From: Sclerodactyla briareus
Taxonomy: Eukaryota > Echinodermata > Holothuroidea > Dendrochirotida > Sclerodactylidae
NCBI GenBank assembly: GCA_026419785.1
Contig: JAODTK010005872.1
Coordinates: forward strand, 124,001-188,000
Direction: 5' to 3'
DNA: 64,000 bases
The notes under the pieces were generated by a model, which saw only the letters and a program-made list of their open reading frames with translations, searched no databases and was not told the origin of the DNA. Within the stretch, counting starts at the first letter, position 1, and every line of letters begins with the position of its first letter. Positions 1 to 12,421 of this stretch are shown piece by piece. Position numbers and translations under genes: made by a program.

Positions 1-3000
1 TTCCGTTCGTCTGTGAAATACATCTGGTGACCAACTTTGACCTCATTTTGATTATTGACCTTTTTGACCCGGTGGAATGATTGCATGCTTTTTTTTTTGT
101 GTATGGCCCGGAAGCGTCTTGTTAAGACAAACAAAAAGTCAATGACACTACCCATACTACGATACAATTATCACAAGCTATCTCAATGAATGTGGAAGGT
201 CAGGCAGCTGAAACACTGAAATGAGGATAACTTTGGCCTTTCTCATCATCTGCTCGTCACATGATATCTAATGATGGCAAGGATCTATTAAGTTCAAATT
301 AAGTTTTGTTGATTGTACACACAGATGAAGATTTATGTTTTAGTATTGGACTAGCACCAAATATTTCGCCCCAGACAAGACAGTACAAATTTCTTGAATT
401 GTCAATTTTATCTCTTCCTGATATGTTTGAATATTGGACTCGCACAGTGACCAGCCTATATGTACATCCCGATCAGTAGTGGTGCTGCTTCGGGGGGGGT
501 GGCATTTTGGTTCTTGCACGCACCCCCCCCCACCCCCCCCATGTTCATAGGCATCTTAGAAAATTAAAAAAGGTAGCCCTATTTGAAGCCCTGCATCACT
601 GCATTTATTGACAAATTCTAATTGCAACACAACACACGCCTCTTCTTGCGATACCTCCTCTCTTTAGTGTTAATATTTTTCACCACCAAATGGTTGGGTT
701 GGCCCTCTTCATAAAACTGGGTTCCTTCACTCTAACTCCCCCTGCCCCTTCCCCAATACAAGTATTCCCCATGGGAAGACAGTACAAATTCCTTCATTGT
801 CATTTTATTATTATTCCTGATATGTCCTGAATATTTGACTAGCACCGGTGACCAGCTATGTATGTATGTATGTACCTCGTGATCAGTAGGGGTGTTGCTA
901 CGTGTGGCGAGGAATTGCAAAAGGGGCAGCTACGCCTCGTTCTTTTCTTACATTCACCACCCCCTCCCCCAGGTGTCATAGGCAGCCTATGAAATTTGAA
1001 AAATGTAGCCCTACTTTGAGCCTCCTTCACTGCATTTATTGACAAATTCCTCAATTGCAAGGCAGATACGTTTTCTTCTTGCGTATACCCTCCTCCGCAT
1101 TTAGTGTTATTTTTTCGACCACCAAAGTGTTGTGTTCCTCTTCATAAAATCTGGGTTTGCTTTCCCTCCCCCCCTCCCTTCCCCAATACCAGTATTCCCC
1201 CAGTGAGACAGTACAAATTCTTCAATTGTCATTTTATTATTATTCCTGTATTCCTGAATATTGGACGATCACCGCAGTGACCAGCCTATGTATGTACTGT
1301 ATGTACCGTACCTGATCATTATGGGTGGCTACGGGTGGCGAGGTGATTGCCAAAGGCAAACGCCTCGTCTTTCTACATGCACCACCCCCTCCCCCCATGT
1401 TCATAGGCATCCTATGAAAATTGAAAATGCTAGCCCTATCTGAAGCCTGCATCACTGCTTTTAATTGACAAATTCCTAATTGCAAGGCCTATACGTTTCT
1501 TCTTGCGTATCTTCTATACGATAATAGGATAATCGATGGGAGGGTGGGAGGGGAAGGGGGTAACAAACTGGGCCAATTTTTTCATAAGGCCGATATTATA
1601 GTTACTCGAGGGATAATGCCAAGTTGTTGGCTTTACATTAATTGAAAACGTGATATTTTCCCATTTCTATTGAGAGCAAAATGCGGCATTACCCTGTACC
1701 CCAGGCAGAATGGGCAGGGTTTTGAGTCTATAAGTATCTCTCTTCTTCCCTCCCCAGTGCCTACTATTCTGGTTTTGACTGTCACATGATGTGACCATTT
1801 GGGAAAAGTATTGCTGGGATAATAACATGTTAACAATTGGCCAGAAGTCATACTGAATCAACATTAACTTAGCCCACATAATTCAGAAATGTTCAACATG
1901 GCACTATATACCAGAAAATTACAAAGATCTTGTCTGTTCTTATTATCTATTTGGATTATTATGTGCAGCCAGATATATTTGGTATGTGGTGGGCCATATA
2001 GAGAGACAACACAACCCACCCATGTAGGAGAGATATGTGATTTGAAAAACCTTGTGAAGTTTTTGACCCTTAAAATAGCAATAAGACATTTGAGGGACTG
2101 GTTACAAATGCTATTGATACACAGTTTCTGAACAAGTTTATGCACTTGTCAATTGCATGACCAACCCTTGTCGCCAGGACAAGGTGGAGTCATGCACTTA
2201 GGTGGCGTCAACAAAATGTGATGCACCCCTCAGTCACGTGTGCCTGAAAAATAATGAAAATGATACAACCCACAGTCATTTGAAAGACCACAGAATACTC
2301 GCTGTACAAAATGAAACGATTGACTGGGCAATTGACTTACCCCTCAGTCACATAGGTGATTAACGACATATGGAACAATGTCCAACATGTGAGACACCCA
2401 GCTTGGACACTGAATTGTACCTACAAGACTCGCCTTGTTCAGGGTCCCCTAGGGGAGGGATGCAATTGAAAATATAGGGGCTGGGTATGCACTTCTCTTT
2501 CCCCACACAGATAAACCTACAAAAGAAGATTTTTTTTAAAAATTTTGTTGATGATGTTGATCATCCGATTCAAAGAACTGCCGCTTCATTCAATCACCTG
2601 CTTTGAAAACACACAGTCCACTTATAGTGATGATTTCGCAAAGTGATCCTCATCATGAGCCTGCCCCTGCAGTCGCTGACTCAATGTTACGGTCGCCGGG
2701 GGGTTCCCACACTGAATGGGAAACGTTGGACCTCGGGGTTGTTATGGACTAGGAGCTGACATTCACTCTTCAAGATATACGCACTTACCAGGTTTAATTT
2801 CAGTATTTTCACTTCAATTGCCCTAAGATGACTTTTGACCTTGGTCAAAAGCAAGACAATATCTCATCTCCATGCGGCTAGTAAATATTGCAGGTTATCG
2901 TATTGTGTCAGTTGTGGTTTTGCGTTGGCAACACACCTCTTGGCAGGGTTTGATATGGCTGAGTAAGGGGAACATGTCAGGAAACACGGCAAGGGATCAC

Positions 3001-3045
3001 TTAACGAGAGTTGCGTTTCTTGTTTTAATTGTTTATTTCACTGAG
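1..3045. repeat. R1 composite repeat, copy 1 (left end cut by window)
   Basis: This is the first of four copies of a ~3 kb non-coding repeat; the others are at 3046-5995, 53205-56900 and, partly, 58060-58600. Order inside: a GGTCA-type leader (1-340), three nested ~400-bp subunits (340-1500), a block with the phrase TACCCTGTACCCCAGGCAGA (1690), a block with TCAGTCAC words (2220-2360), and a tail (2870-3030) ending near GAGAGTTGCGTTTCTTG. Relative to copies 2 and 3 this copy lacks about 550 bp that would lie near 1672 (present at about 4040-4610). Copies differ by many 1-3 base indels. No open frame is shared by the copies, so it is read as a non-coding or dead element. Nature unknown. Confidence 0.8.
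340..1500. repeat. Nested ~400-430 bp tandem subunits in R1 copy 1
   Basis: Three head-to-tail subunits each begin near an ATTGGACTAGCAC-like word followed by GTGACCAGCCTAT and a CTGATCAGTAG-like word (about 427, 822 and 1251). Each then has a C-rich run, a CATAGGCA word, and GCATCACTGCATTTATTGAC. Copies 2 and 3 of R1 carry only two subunits (3130 and 3560; 54178 and 54570), so subunit number varies. Confidence 0.75.
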
Positions 3046-5995
3046 TATCTTTGAGTATTGGACTAGCACCAAATATTTTCCCCCAGTTAGACAGTACAAA
3101 TTCGCAATTTTCATTTTATTATTATTTCCTGATATGTTTGAAGTATTGGACTAGCACAGTGACCAGCCTATAGTAACCCTCACCCGTCCTGATCATAGTG
3201 TGAGGCTACGGGTGAGGGGGTTTGTAATTTTGATCCTTGCAACGCACCACGCACCCCGCCCCCCCCCCCCCCCCTCCGGCCCAGTTCATAGGCAGCTTAT
3301 GAAAATTGTGGAAAAATGTGCCCTATTTTGAAGCCTGCATCACTGCATGTCTGACAAAATCCTAATTGCAAGGCAAAGCGCTCTTCTGTGCGTACTCGTT
3401 CCTCTCATTGAGTGTTATCTTAATGACCACCAGACTGGGTTTGTGTTGCCCCCTCCTAAAATCTGATTGGCTTTACATCCACCCCCCCCCCTTCCCAAAA
3501 CAAATATTTTCCCAGTGGAGACAGGACCAATTCGTTAATTGTCATTTTATTGTAGTTCCTGATATGTTTGAGTTTGGAACTTGCCCCAGTGACCAGCCTA
3601 TATGTACCTCCTGATCGGTAGTTGTGTTGCTACGGTGTGGGTGGTAATTTCTGTTGTTCTTGCAATGCACCCCCACCCCCCCCCCCCCCTTAAGGGTTTC
3701 ATGGGCAGCTCATGAAAATTGAAAACTGTAGCAGCGCCTATTTTGAAGCTTGCATCACTGCATTTATGACACTTCCTAATGCAAGGCAGAAACGGTCTCT
3801 TCTTATGTATACTTCCTCTCATTCATGTTATTTGTACATTTAATTCAAGTGGCATTTTCTCAGGAAGTTCCAACATGGGGATTAGTAAATACCATGGAAA
3901 TCAATGGGAGGGGGCGAGGGTGGGGGGGGGCAAACTGGCAGTTTTTCCATAGGCCTATTTATATTTTACTCCAGGGGGGAATGCCAAGTCTGTTGCTTTA
4001 CATTATTGAAAACGGTTATATGATCATCTTCAAGTTTCCCATTTGACTAGTTATCACGCCGAAATGCACACCAGAATGTCCTGGATCAATTAGAACACAC
4101 CTATGCTGGGCCACAATCCTCTTCAACCACTGCCTGCTTTGTGTGTATACTATATTAAGCCTTAGTTTGGCTGGTCACATTGGTCCTGTGGCCAACCCAA
4201 AAGGGATTTTAATGTCTCAAGTTTGTGTGTGTGGAAACTGTGAGCCGGTAACCACACAATAAACTGTTTTGACTGCCTGGCAGACATTCAGTGCTCAGAG
4301 GACTGAGAGTGTGTATTCCAATATTCTCCTGTTGCTCTCAGTCTAATGATTATCTGATTGGGTTTACATTAAAGTAACACTGGTTGCTCTCTAGGCACAC
4401 TCCCAGGATGTAAATCACTTAACAGGCAGGACTGACTATTGGGTATTATTACCTGTTTTTTACCTATTCCATGACAAGCCCTAATGAGGGATTACTGTGG
4501 TGTGTGTAGAAAAGCAGTGAGAGGGTATTAGTTGGGGGAGGAAGAAGAAAGCAAGGGTACAAGGAAGCTTCTGAAGTGGGGAAGGGCACAACCTTTGGCA
4601 TTTTTCGCATTGAGCAAAAAGTGAGGGCATTTACCCTGTAACCCCCAGGCTAAATGGGTAGGGGTTGAGTCTATAAATATCGTCGTCTTCTCCCGTGCTC
4701 TCTGGTATTGACAGTCACATGAATGTGACTATTTTGTGAAAAGGGTGGTTGCGGGATAATCACATTTTGAACAATTGGGCTAGAAGTCTTACTGGAATGA
4801 GCCCCCCATAATTCAAAAGATGTCTCAAAATGGGCTATATATATATAAAACACGAGAAAATTACAAAGATCTTGTCTGTATTATTATCTATTTGTAAGTT
4901 TATCAACAGGCCATGTATATTGTTATGGGAGCTGGGCTGCATGGGGTTTTGCCATATACCCCACCCCTGTAGGAGGGAATAGGTGATTTTAAAGCCTTGT
5001 GAAAAGTTTTCCCCAAAAAATTGGCAATAAGCCATTCGCTGGACTATAAAAGGCTATAATTTTATACAAGTTTTCTTTGAAACAGTTATGCACTTGTCAA
5101 TTGCAATGACCCACCCCAGCCCTTGTACCCCCCGACAAGTGGTGGTGAGTCCATTGATTTCGGTGGTCAACAAATGATGCACCCCCTCAGTCACTTTTGT
5201 GCTGAAAATAATGACAACTGATTACAACAACCCACAGTCACTTTCAAAAAACACAGACTACTCTGCTGTACAAATTGTAAGGATTGACTGGCAATGACTT
5301 TACCCCTCAGTGCCACATAGTGATTAACGACATATGGTAGAATGACCAACCTTGAGACACCATGCTATTGGACACTGAATGTACCTACAATGACCCCTTG
5401 TCCAGGGTATGGAGGGATGCAATTAGACAATGTATGACCTGAATGCCGAATGCCTTCTCTTTCCCAACACTAATACCCTCAAAGGAGATTTTTTTCTCAC
5501 AATTGTTGATGATGTTGTCGTTGTCCGATTTCAAAGAACTTGCCCACTTCATCATCTAATCTGCTTTGACCACACCAGTTACTCATGAGTGATAACTTTC
5601 GCTAAAGTGATCCTCATCAATAAGCCTTGCCTGCAGTCTGCCGACTCAATGTTACGGTCGCTGTACTTCCCACACTGAATGGAAACGTTGGACCTCACTG
5701 GTTACGAATCGTAACTTCACCTTCTCTCTTCCAATACACTTACTTACCATATTTATTTTCTTACTTTACTTCAATTGCTCTCAGATGACTTTTTGACCTT
5801 GGTCAAACGCAACAGCAGCTCTTGCGGTTAGTAATATTGCAGGTGATTGGTTCGTTTTGTGTCAAGTTGTGGTTTGAGTTGGCAACAACATCTTGCTGGG
5901 TTGATATAGCTGAATCATCATGGTGATGCCACAACTTGTAAGGCAACATGGTCGGGGACAAAAGGCAAGGAATCACTACGCAGAAGTTGCGTTCT
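3046..5995. repeat. R1 composite repeat, copy 2 (tandem with copy 1)
   Basis: It starts directly after copy 1, at TTGAGTATTGGACTAGCACC (3050), and lacks the GGTCA leader. It has two nested subunits, the 4040-4610 segment missing in copy 1 (with GACTAGTTATCACGCC and a GCCTTAGTTTGGCTGGTCA phrase), and a tail (5820-5990) that aligns with 2872-3030 and 56700-56890. Long C runs mark the subunit centres (3257-3272, 3674-3686). No gene is seen. Confidence 0.8.
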
Positions 5996-6510
5996 GTTTT
6001 TTCCCCCATCCTGAACTTCGAGCTTGCAATTTTATTTAGAATTAGCTGATATTTTCTCATATTTACCCAGTTGAAGACTATATGGGTGCCATGCATTTTC
6101 AGTACTTTGTGCTGATCAGATAATAGAGCTGGGATCATTAATCCATGTACCGTCTATAATACGAATTGCCCTTTTTCGTGGACGGTAATCGGGTCAACAT
6201 GGGGTTTATAAGCGTTGCTGCAGACCCTACTGTAGTACGGAAGCTATGGATACATTATTGCCTGGCTATAATGTATGGAAAACATCAGTTGGATTTAATT
6301 GTATGATATGTTTGCTACCCCTATAGTCTCAGCTACAGTTTACCCACTATCGTTCTTTCCAGAATGTCCAGATAAGATCAGAATCAAGGAAAATACCAAG
6401 AAATTTAGCGACCTCGCTCCCGGAAATGCTGATGGCATCAATGGCTGAATGAAGCAGTATTGACAATTGAGGTTAACAGCTTGATGAAAAAGTACAATGT
6501 GGTTAACAAG
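5995..6510 (-). mobile_element. CR1-like LINE fragment, region after the RT core, antisense
   Basis: Reading the minus strand gives, across several frames, the landmarks that follow the catalytic core in CR1/Jockey-group non-LTR retrotransposons: VAKFLGIFLDSDLIW (about 6425-6380), the usual '(V)KFLG..(I)D..L.W' motif, then RKRAIRIIDGTW (about 6170-6130), the usual 'LQKRAIRII' motif. A ~110-residue open stretch from 6138 down covers the C-terminal part and runs on into the R1 copy 2 tail. A stop follows DLIWTFWKER and at least two frame changes are needed, so the piece is dead. The active-site YxDD box is not present. The family is inferred from motif style only. Confidence 0.6.
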
Positions 6511-6602
6511 TCCGAACTCAAAGACTCATGACTCCGGACTCACCATCAAGGCTCGACTCAGGACTCGGACTCACCTGTCCTCGGACTCGGACTCGTGCTT
6601 TT
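6510..6602. repeat. GGACTC minisatellite-like tract
   Basis: Degenerate iterations of GACTCGGACTC and GACTCA occur here (for example CCTCGGACTCGGACTCGTGC at 6578). A second short tract of the same words is at 9338-9392. Confidence 0.7.
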
Positions 6603-7025
6603 TCAGCAAGTCCTTCATTTTTGATAATTCAAAGGAAATAGAACCGTAGGAATGGTAAAGTTTCTTCATTACGCCTATTTCATCATGAGTTTCAAGTCAG
6701 CGACTCAGGCCATAGTTCATCAGACGGCCGGCGCCATGAAATGAACTGAAAGTTTTTGCTTCGCATGACAGAGGAAATCGAGTACGAAAATAGATGATCA
6801 GGGATGCATATACCCACAATGTTGACAAGTCCTGATGCAAGTCTGCACGATTCCATTACAAATTGTAAAGGAACTGCAGTCCTCAGCACTCATCGCCATA
6901 CAAAGATGAAGGTACCACATAACACATAGCATATTTCAAGTGGTGCTGTGAGATGTGAATGAGGTAAAGCTGTTTTCTGCAGTGAAACTTTGTTGTTGTT
7001 TCTCTGACCCAAGACATACCGGTGA
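6603..7025. other. Unassigned stretch
   Basis: There is no convincing coding signal, RNA gene or repeat. Two short antisense open stretches (6692-6889 and 6890-7153) show no recognisable domain and no good splice context. Confidence 0.4.
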
Positions 7026-7745
7026 GCTAGATATGAACTAGACAGGTGGAGGCGGGTAAACCGCCCGCTTTGAGGCATCATTGGAAGAAGTATCTTAACA
7101 CCCCATAAAGACTCCATTGGGTCAGGGGAAACGAAGATCGCCTCATCCACCAAGTTTTTGTTGATAAATCCATTTAAGTTACAAGAAAGTCACAAAAAAG
7201 GATGCAAATTTGACCACGATGGCTTTTAAAAATGACTTCTAATTCATGAGAACAAATGTAGCCCCCTCACCAAGTTTGTTCAAATCTGACAATGGTGGGA
7301 AAATGCATATAAAATCCCGCAACTTGCCCTTCGATGACCTTGAAATGACCTCCACAGTTTTCGGGATCAAAATATAGTCCCTACCACCAAGTTTCGTTCA
7401 AATCTGACAATGTTGGAAAATCGCTTGAATCCGCAAATTTGACCTTCGCTGACCTTGTAATGGCCATCACATTGTCGTGATCAACCATAGTCCCGACAAC
7501 CACGTTTCATGCAAATCTGACTAACTTGAAAATTCGCGTAATTTATGCAAATTAGCGGCACCCAGCATTGTTAGTGATGCCCATTTCGAACTCATCGATA
7601 TTTCACTAGGTCGGACATTATTAGCGGAGTTTTGCGCGAACGCCTAAAGTTCCAGCGGCGGCGCGGACGGATCTGGAGGCGGCGGCTACACAACCAAAAC
7701 CATAATATCCCCGAACACTTCTTAGTGTAGCGGGGATATTTAATT
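7026..7745. mobile_element. R2 dispersed repeat copy 1, ending in a hairpin
   Basis: From about 7036 (GGAGGCGGGTAAACCGCCCG) the sequence aligns with 39105-39390: both have GAAGAAGTATCT, CACCAAGTTT, AAATGACTTCTAA, GAACAAATGTAGCCCCC and TTCAAATCTGACAA in the same order. This copy continues through three CACCAAGTTTCGTTCAAATC-like iterations to a terminal 10-bp perfect stem, AATATCCCCG (7704-7713) with CGGGGATATT (7731-7740). A short GGGTAAACCGCCC palindrome lies near the left end. It is probably a non-autonomous element; superfamily not assigned. Confidence 0.6.
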
Positions 7746-9731
7746 ACGTACATTGCGCATAGATTACTATGGAGTGTGGCCAGATGAATAGGCTACCACC
7801 GGTGTGAGCTGAATTTAGCACAACTGGTACACACATTTGTCTATAACATGACACCCAAAAGGGGGGGACTGACACCAGTTGTGCAAAAATATCAATTACA
7901 TGTGGACATGTTGTGTGAGGGGTTAGTGATGTAAGGGATCAGGGTGGGGAACTGGGTTAGCAAAGTAACTTGGAGGTAAGAGCATGGAGTCATTCATATG
8001 AGGGTTGGAGGGTCCAGGATGAGGCTAGTATTAGAATATAACGGAGTGGTTATGAGCCTGTGTTGTATGGTGCAATTCATGGACTGTCAGTGTCAGTGAA
8101 TACAAAACTTGCAGCATGTGTAATGACCCAATAGAAACAAGGGTTTCATGAATCCGTTTTTGTCAAATTGTGTGAACACGATTTGAAGGCGCGACCCACA
8201 TTGCTATCATCACCACACGCACTCAAGGGAGAATAATGCCACATGCCTGGGAGGAACTAGCCGCATCCACCCAGCCCATCCGGGCAAGCGACCTAGCTGA
8301 ACCACACCCCCCAATCCCTGGGGTACCAGCCCTACCATGAGTTACAGGGATGACCCGGGTCCCAACTCACCGGGCCTATACGGAGGGCCCGTGGAAAGGA
8401 TCGTCCGCTGGGAGGTGGTCATATAGTATAGGCCATTAGGCTGGCCTAATTGTGCAAGCAGTTAGAAAACAACTGCAGAATGTTTACCCTAACTGTAATT
8501 GACAACAATATGCTGAAGTCATTATGTCAGGACAGTCGTATAGTGCAGAAACATATTACTTAATATCAATAACAAAACAATGTGATTGCGTCTGGCAGTG
8601 AAATACCAGGCGGCGAAGCGAGATGAAGCTAATTAACTGGAAACTCATAAACTAGAGAAGGAGACACAACTTTAAATTGGGAATTGCTGAAGTATCACAT
8701 TAGAATTTAGAATAGAATATAAGTTACAATATTTACAACTGTCGTAGGAAGGAAGGCGCTGTGGGTTCATAGACAAGAATAGGCCCTACATTAAAGACAG
8801 GGCGTGGGAAGTGGACAGGGTAGGGGCAGGGGTTCAGGAGCAATAGGCCGTAACTCAGAGTTAGTCTAGGCTCTAGGTGCAGTAACTGTGATGGGAGAGT
8901 GGTAATGATCGTCAACTTCTGATATTTGCCGAACGTGCGAAATGTTATGTGTATATCAGTTCATTTGCATTCACTTTCTCAATTATGCCCACACTCTGAA
9001 TATTTTACACCAATTAACACATTCACCTATGTGTATCAAATACAATACGTTAGCAATTCAGCCTGTGTTCAGTATTTGAACGTTTTTTTTTTTTTTTCGT
9101 TCAAAGTGATGCAATAGATTTGATGCCTAACACTGTTCTAAGTCATGGTGTCGAGTGTTGGTGTCGACCCTTCTGGTGTCGGTGGCGGGCTCCATCTTTC
9201 CGATCCCGGATGTCGTTCATTTGTGTCGTGTGAGACTACTTGTGTTGGTGTCATCACTGATTAGAACTAGATGATTGTTCCTCTGAAGTTCTCATTACGG
9301 TGTAGTCAACATTGAATGTGTCAAAATTACACATTGACTCATGACTCGGACCTTGGCTCATGTATTGGACTTGGACTCGGACTCACCCTGGCCTGTTGTG
9401 GACTACGTGCAGCACTGATAGTTGTGCCGGAAGAATAATATAGTCGATGTTGAGTGCCTGGAAACTCTCAAAACTTCGCCCGCATCTTACTAGGGCAAGA
9501 TCCCGCACGGTTGGAACGATTGTGCAGAAGCAATTTCAAAGGGAGTAGAAAAGGCCGCTGGTAATATAATCTGGGTAGTTCTTGGTTTTAATCATGACTA
9601 TTTTGCAACAACTTTTCAGTGTTGGGCTTGATTTCATCGAACACTATCCTAAAATATGGCTCTCACTAATCTGAGTGAGGTTGTACTCCTGTAGGGAGTG
9701 AAAGTACGCTACTTGTGATTTCAGATCCCTA
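7746..9731. other. Unassigned intergenic stretch
   Basis: No gene is recognised. Contents: a GC-richer patch at 8206-8480 with no identifiable product, a long T run (9081-9098), GTGTCG-type simple iterations at 9148-9250, and GGACTC words at 9338-9392. Short open stretches here are no longer than chance. Confidence 0.4.
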
Positions 9732-10048
9732 ATTTCCATTAAGCCTTTTAAATATTCCAGAAAAATTGTATTGAAAATGAATGCCAACGTTCGATACCTC
9801 GTCTACGAGAATAACTTCAGCAATGTGATCATTCGTGAGTTTTAAAAATGCCGGCTGGCCGTGACAAATGTATCTGTTTCGCCGAGGACCTATTACACGA
9901 AATACGACTTTGAAAAAACTAGCGTTTCAACTGTTTTTTCTTCAATTGTAGGTCTTATCTCATTCATCAGTCAATACAATAGATTACAACATCATGGGAG
10001 CTTCGTGCTGGAAAGGAGGTACATGAAATGAAGGCTGAAGGGAGCTTT
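9732..10048. mobile_element. TIR family F2, copy 1 (miniature element)
   Basis: One of three copies (with 16290-16636 and 63372-63720). Left end TTTCCATTAAGCCTT (9733), right end AAGGCTGAAGGGAGC (10031), an imperfect inverted pair. The interior shares GTTCGATACCTCGTCTAC, GACCTATT, CTTCAATTGTAG and GCTGGAAAGGAGG with the other copies in the same order. No transposase is encoded, so it is non-autonomous. Confidence 0.75.
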
Positions 10049-11370
10049 AACATAAATACATAAACTATAAATAGAATGCCTTTTCGTGCGTGGATTGAAG
10101 GCCGGAGACTTGAGGGGAATTGAGAGCGCTTTGCGAAAAAAAAGTTTTCTGTTTGGTGGAAGTACGATCGCGTTATTTCCATTTCGGTTGGCTGCTGCGG
10201 TGTACGTTGTCGTGCTGCATTGTGCGTGCGTGCATAGTGTGACTATTCCACCCTGACGTTGCAAAAACCGACCATTCCCGTAAAATCTGCTACAATAATA
10301 TCCTTTCGGAGCGCACATTATTTTTAATTTAGATTAACGTTCAAAAGGCGATTTTACTGCTATTAGTTCATTAACACTCAGTGAATTGACTGGACCAGAA
10401 AATTTCGACAGCCAGCTATACTACTGGTTAAATTCAACACACCAGTCCGCCAATGGGGGGGGGGGGGGGGGTGCTGGGTGAAGATGATTTCTTGGGGGCC
10501 ACCAGCTCTCACCTCTACGGCCGCTTCTGTAGCGGCGGTTACTGACTGTGGAGTCAGGCGTGTTTTAACCTCTGCCGATCGTCACTTCACGCCATCGAGA
10601 AATACTAACAAGAACACAAAGCTGTGTAGTTTTCCTTGCCATATTGTAACAATATCAAACTCTTACAGCTTCTGGACAGTCCTTGACAACCTTGGAAGAT
10701 ACCACCTTGGTTTTCAGATGTAAAAAATGCATACACTGTCACAGTCACTGGTTTTAATAAAAATTAACGTGTTGGGTGTCGTGACTAGAACATTGACTGC
10801 TCCACCGTTGTATGCTCCCATATGATGAGTTGAGGGGTGGACTCCAATTGAAAACACAGGAAGATAATAATTGTATGTACTATCGTCATATTTTTACACA
10901 GTTGCTCCAAATAAATTATGAATTCATAGTGACACATGTACAACTTCACTTAGCTGTTACTCACTTAAAGTCCACATCGTACTATTGTCTTCTAACGGCC
11001 TTCAGACTACCTCCAAAAATTAAATCAATCATTCAAACGCGATCACCGAGCATTAGCTAGTATTCCTAGATGCAGTTGTGATATGCGGTATGAATGTGAA
11101 AATCATAACTTAGCGATTATAATTGCTGTGATGCGGCATAATTGCCGCAGTCCTTACACATTATTGTAATTTTGCCTACTCAGTATTCGTTCCATTTTAT
11201 TTTGATGATATTTTGCTGCTACGGAACTCATCTCCCCTCCAACAATTGCAGATTATCTTTAGATACTTTCATGTCTGTATCACTACACGTGTGAATCTGC
11301 TATTCATGGAGACATGCCGTTCCCCACATCCATACCTTATTTAGCCTAAAGTCCCTCTCCGTTATCTTGT
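10049..11370. other. Unassigned intergenic stretch
   Basis: No gene is recognised. A G run of about 18 bases lies at 10455-10472. Open stretches at 10478-10723 and 10812-11060 have no recognisable domain, no signal peptide and no clear splice sites. Confidence 0.4.
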
Positions 11371-12015
11371 TTGTTGACCCGCTGAATCCAAAAACGCCAT
11401 GACAAATCACCGTAAACATCCTAACTGCACAAAATTTCGAATGAAAAACTTTGACCTCTGATATCGTCGCACACAAAGGTCATATGGGGTCAATTTGTTG
11501 ACCATTTCGATCAGAAGTTACCTTTGAGATCCGAAAAATGGCCACAAAAATTTGCATTCGACCCAACATGGCAAAGGTCCAAATTGAGGTCAAAGGTCAC
11601 ACAGATGGGGGTCAACGAGTGGATCACATTGGCAGACATCCCACCTCGGAAGACATGTTTGGTTCAATGTTATGGCCAAAAAAATTGTTTTTTGACCTCT
11701 AATTGACCTTGGATGATATGACCGTTAAATTTGAATATGATCCCTCAATCACATCGCAACTAGTCCCAAAAGATCAACGATGGGAAACCTGGCTAATGGA
11801 GTTATTGCACCTTTTAATATTTCAGATGTTGGCTCTCATTGACCTTCGGTGGACATTGGCAGGCACATGAAATACTAGGGACCATCTACACCACATGACG
11901 AACCTGACATATATATTATATATATATTATACATGCTTGCGTTCAGATATCGTCCGGACAAAAGGTGTCAAATACACACAACATAAACAAACACACACAC
12001 ACACACGGACACAAA
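11370..12015. repeat. GGTCA-rich repeat with (TA)n and (CA)n tracts
   Basis: Degenerate units carry AGGTCA words, including a perfect direct repeat with one-base spacing at 11587-11599. The block ends in a (TA)n-like tract (about 11911-11933) and a (CA)n tract (about 11980-12005). Non-coding. Confidence 0.6.
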
Positions 12016-12421
12016 CACATACTCGTGTGACCGCAAAGAACCTTTGCCATTGGCAAGGAATCAAAAAGTGACAACACTATCCGAGGTCCTCGCCGAGTGA
12101 TGTGAAATTAGAGGGCGCTATACCGGATTGTCCGGGCGTAACGTAGTATAGTTATTTGGTGAAAATGGCTGCGCCTAGGGTGAGTGCTTCGGTTGCCGTA
12201 CAACTACCAGCCGCTCAAATCTCCGGACATATCCCACCTGACCTATGTCCCCTACCCCCTCTTCTTTACCCTCTGACCCCGACCTCCGAGGGTATTTGTC
12301 TGGTCACGGCGGGGTCCAGATTCCTGACAAGCAGACAAGGCTTGTTGGTACTTGGGTTCTTCTCTCGATAGGAGGAATCAAATCGGCTGCCAGGTAATTC
12401 AGGTAAATCGGGACTTCCACT

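Noticed and set aside
8206-8480. GC-richer patch that might be an rRNA or SINE piece
   Set aside because: No rRNA core word, tRNA A/B box pair or matching second copy was seen.
12165-12371. ATGGCTGCG start with good context followed by GGTGAGTG, a possible first exon
   Set aside because: No downstream exon, domain or promoter could be tied to it, and the frame after the donor-like site is proline-rich with no recognisable content.
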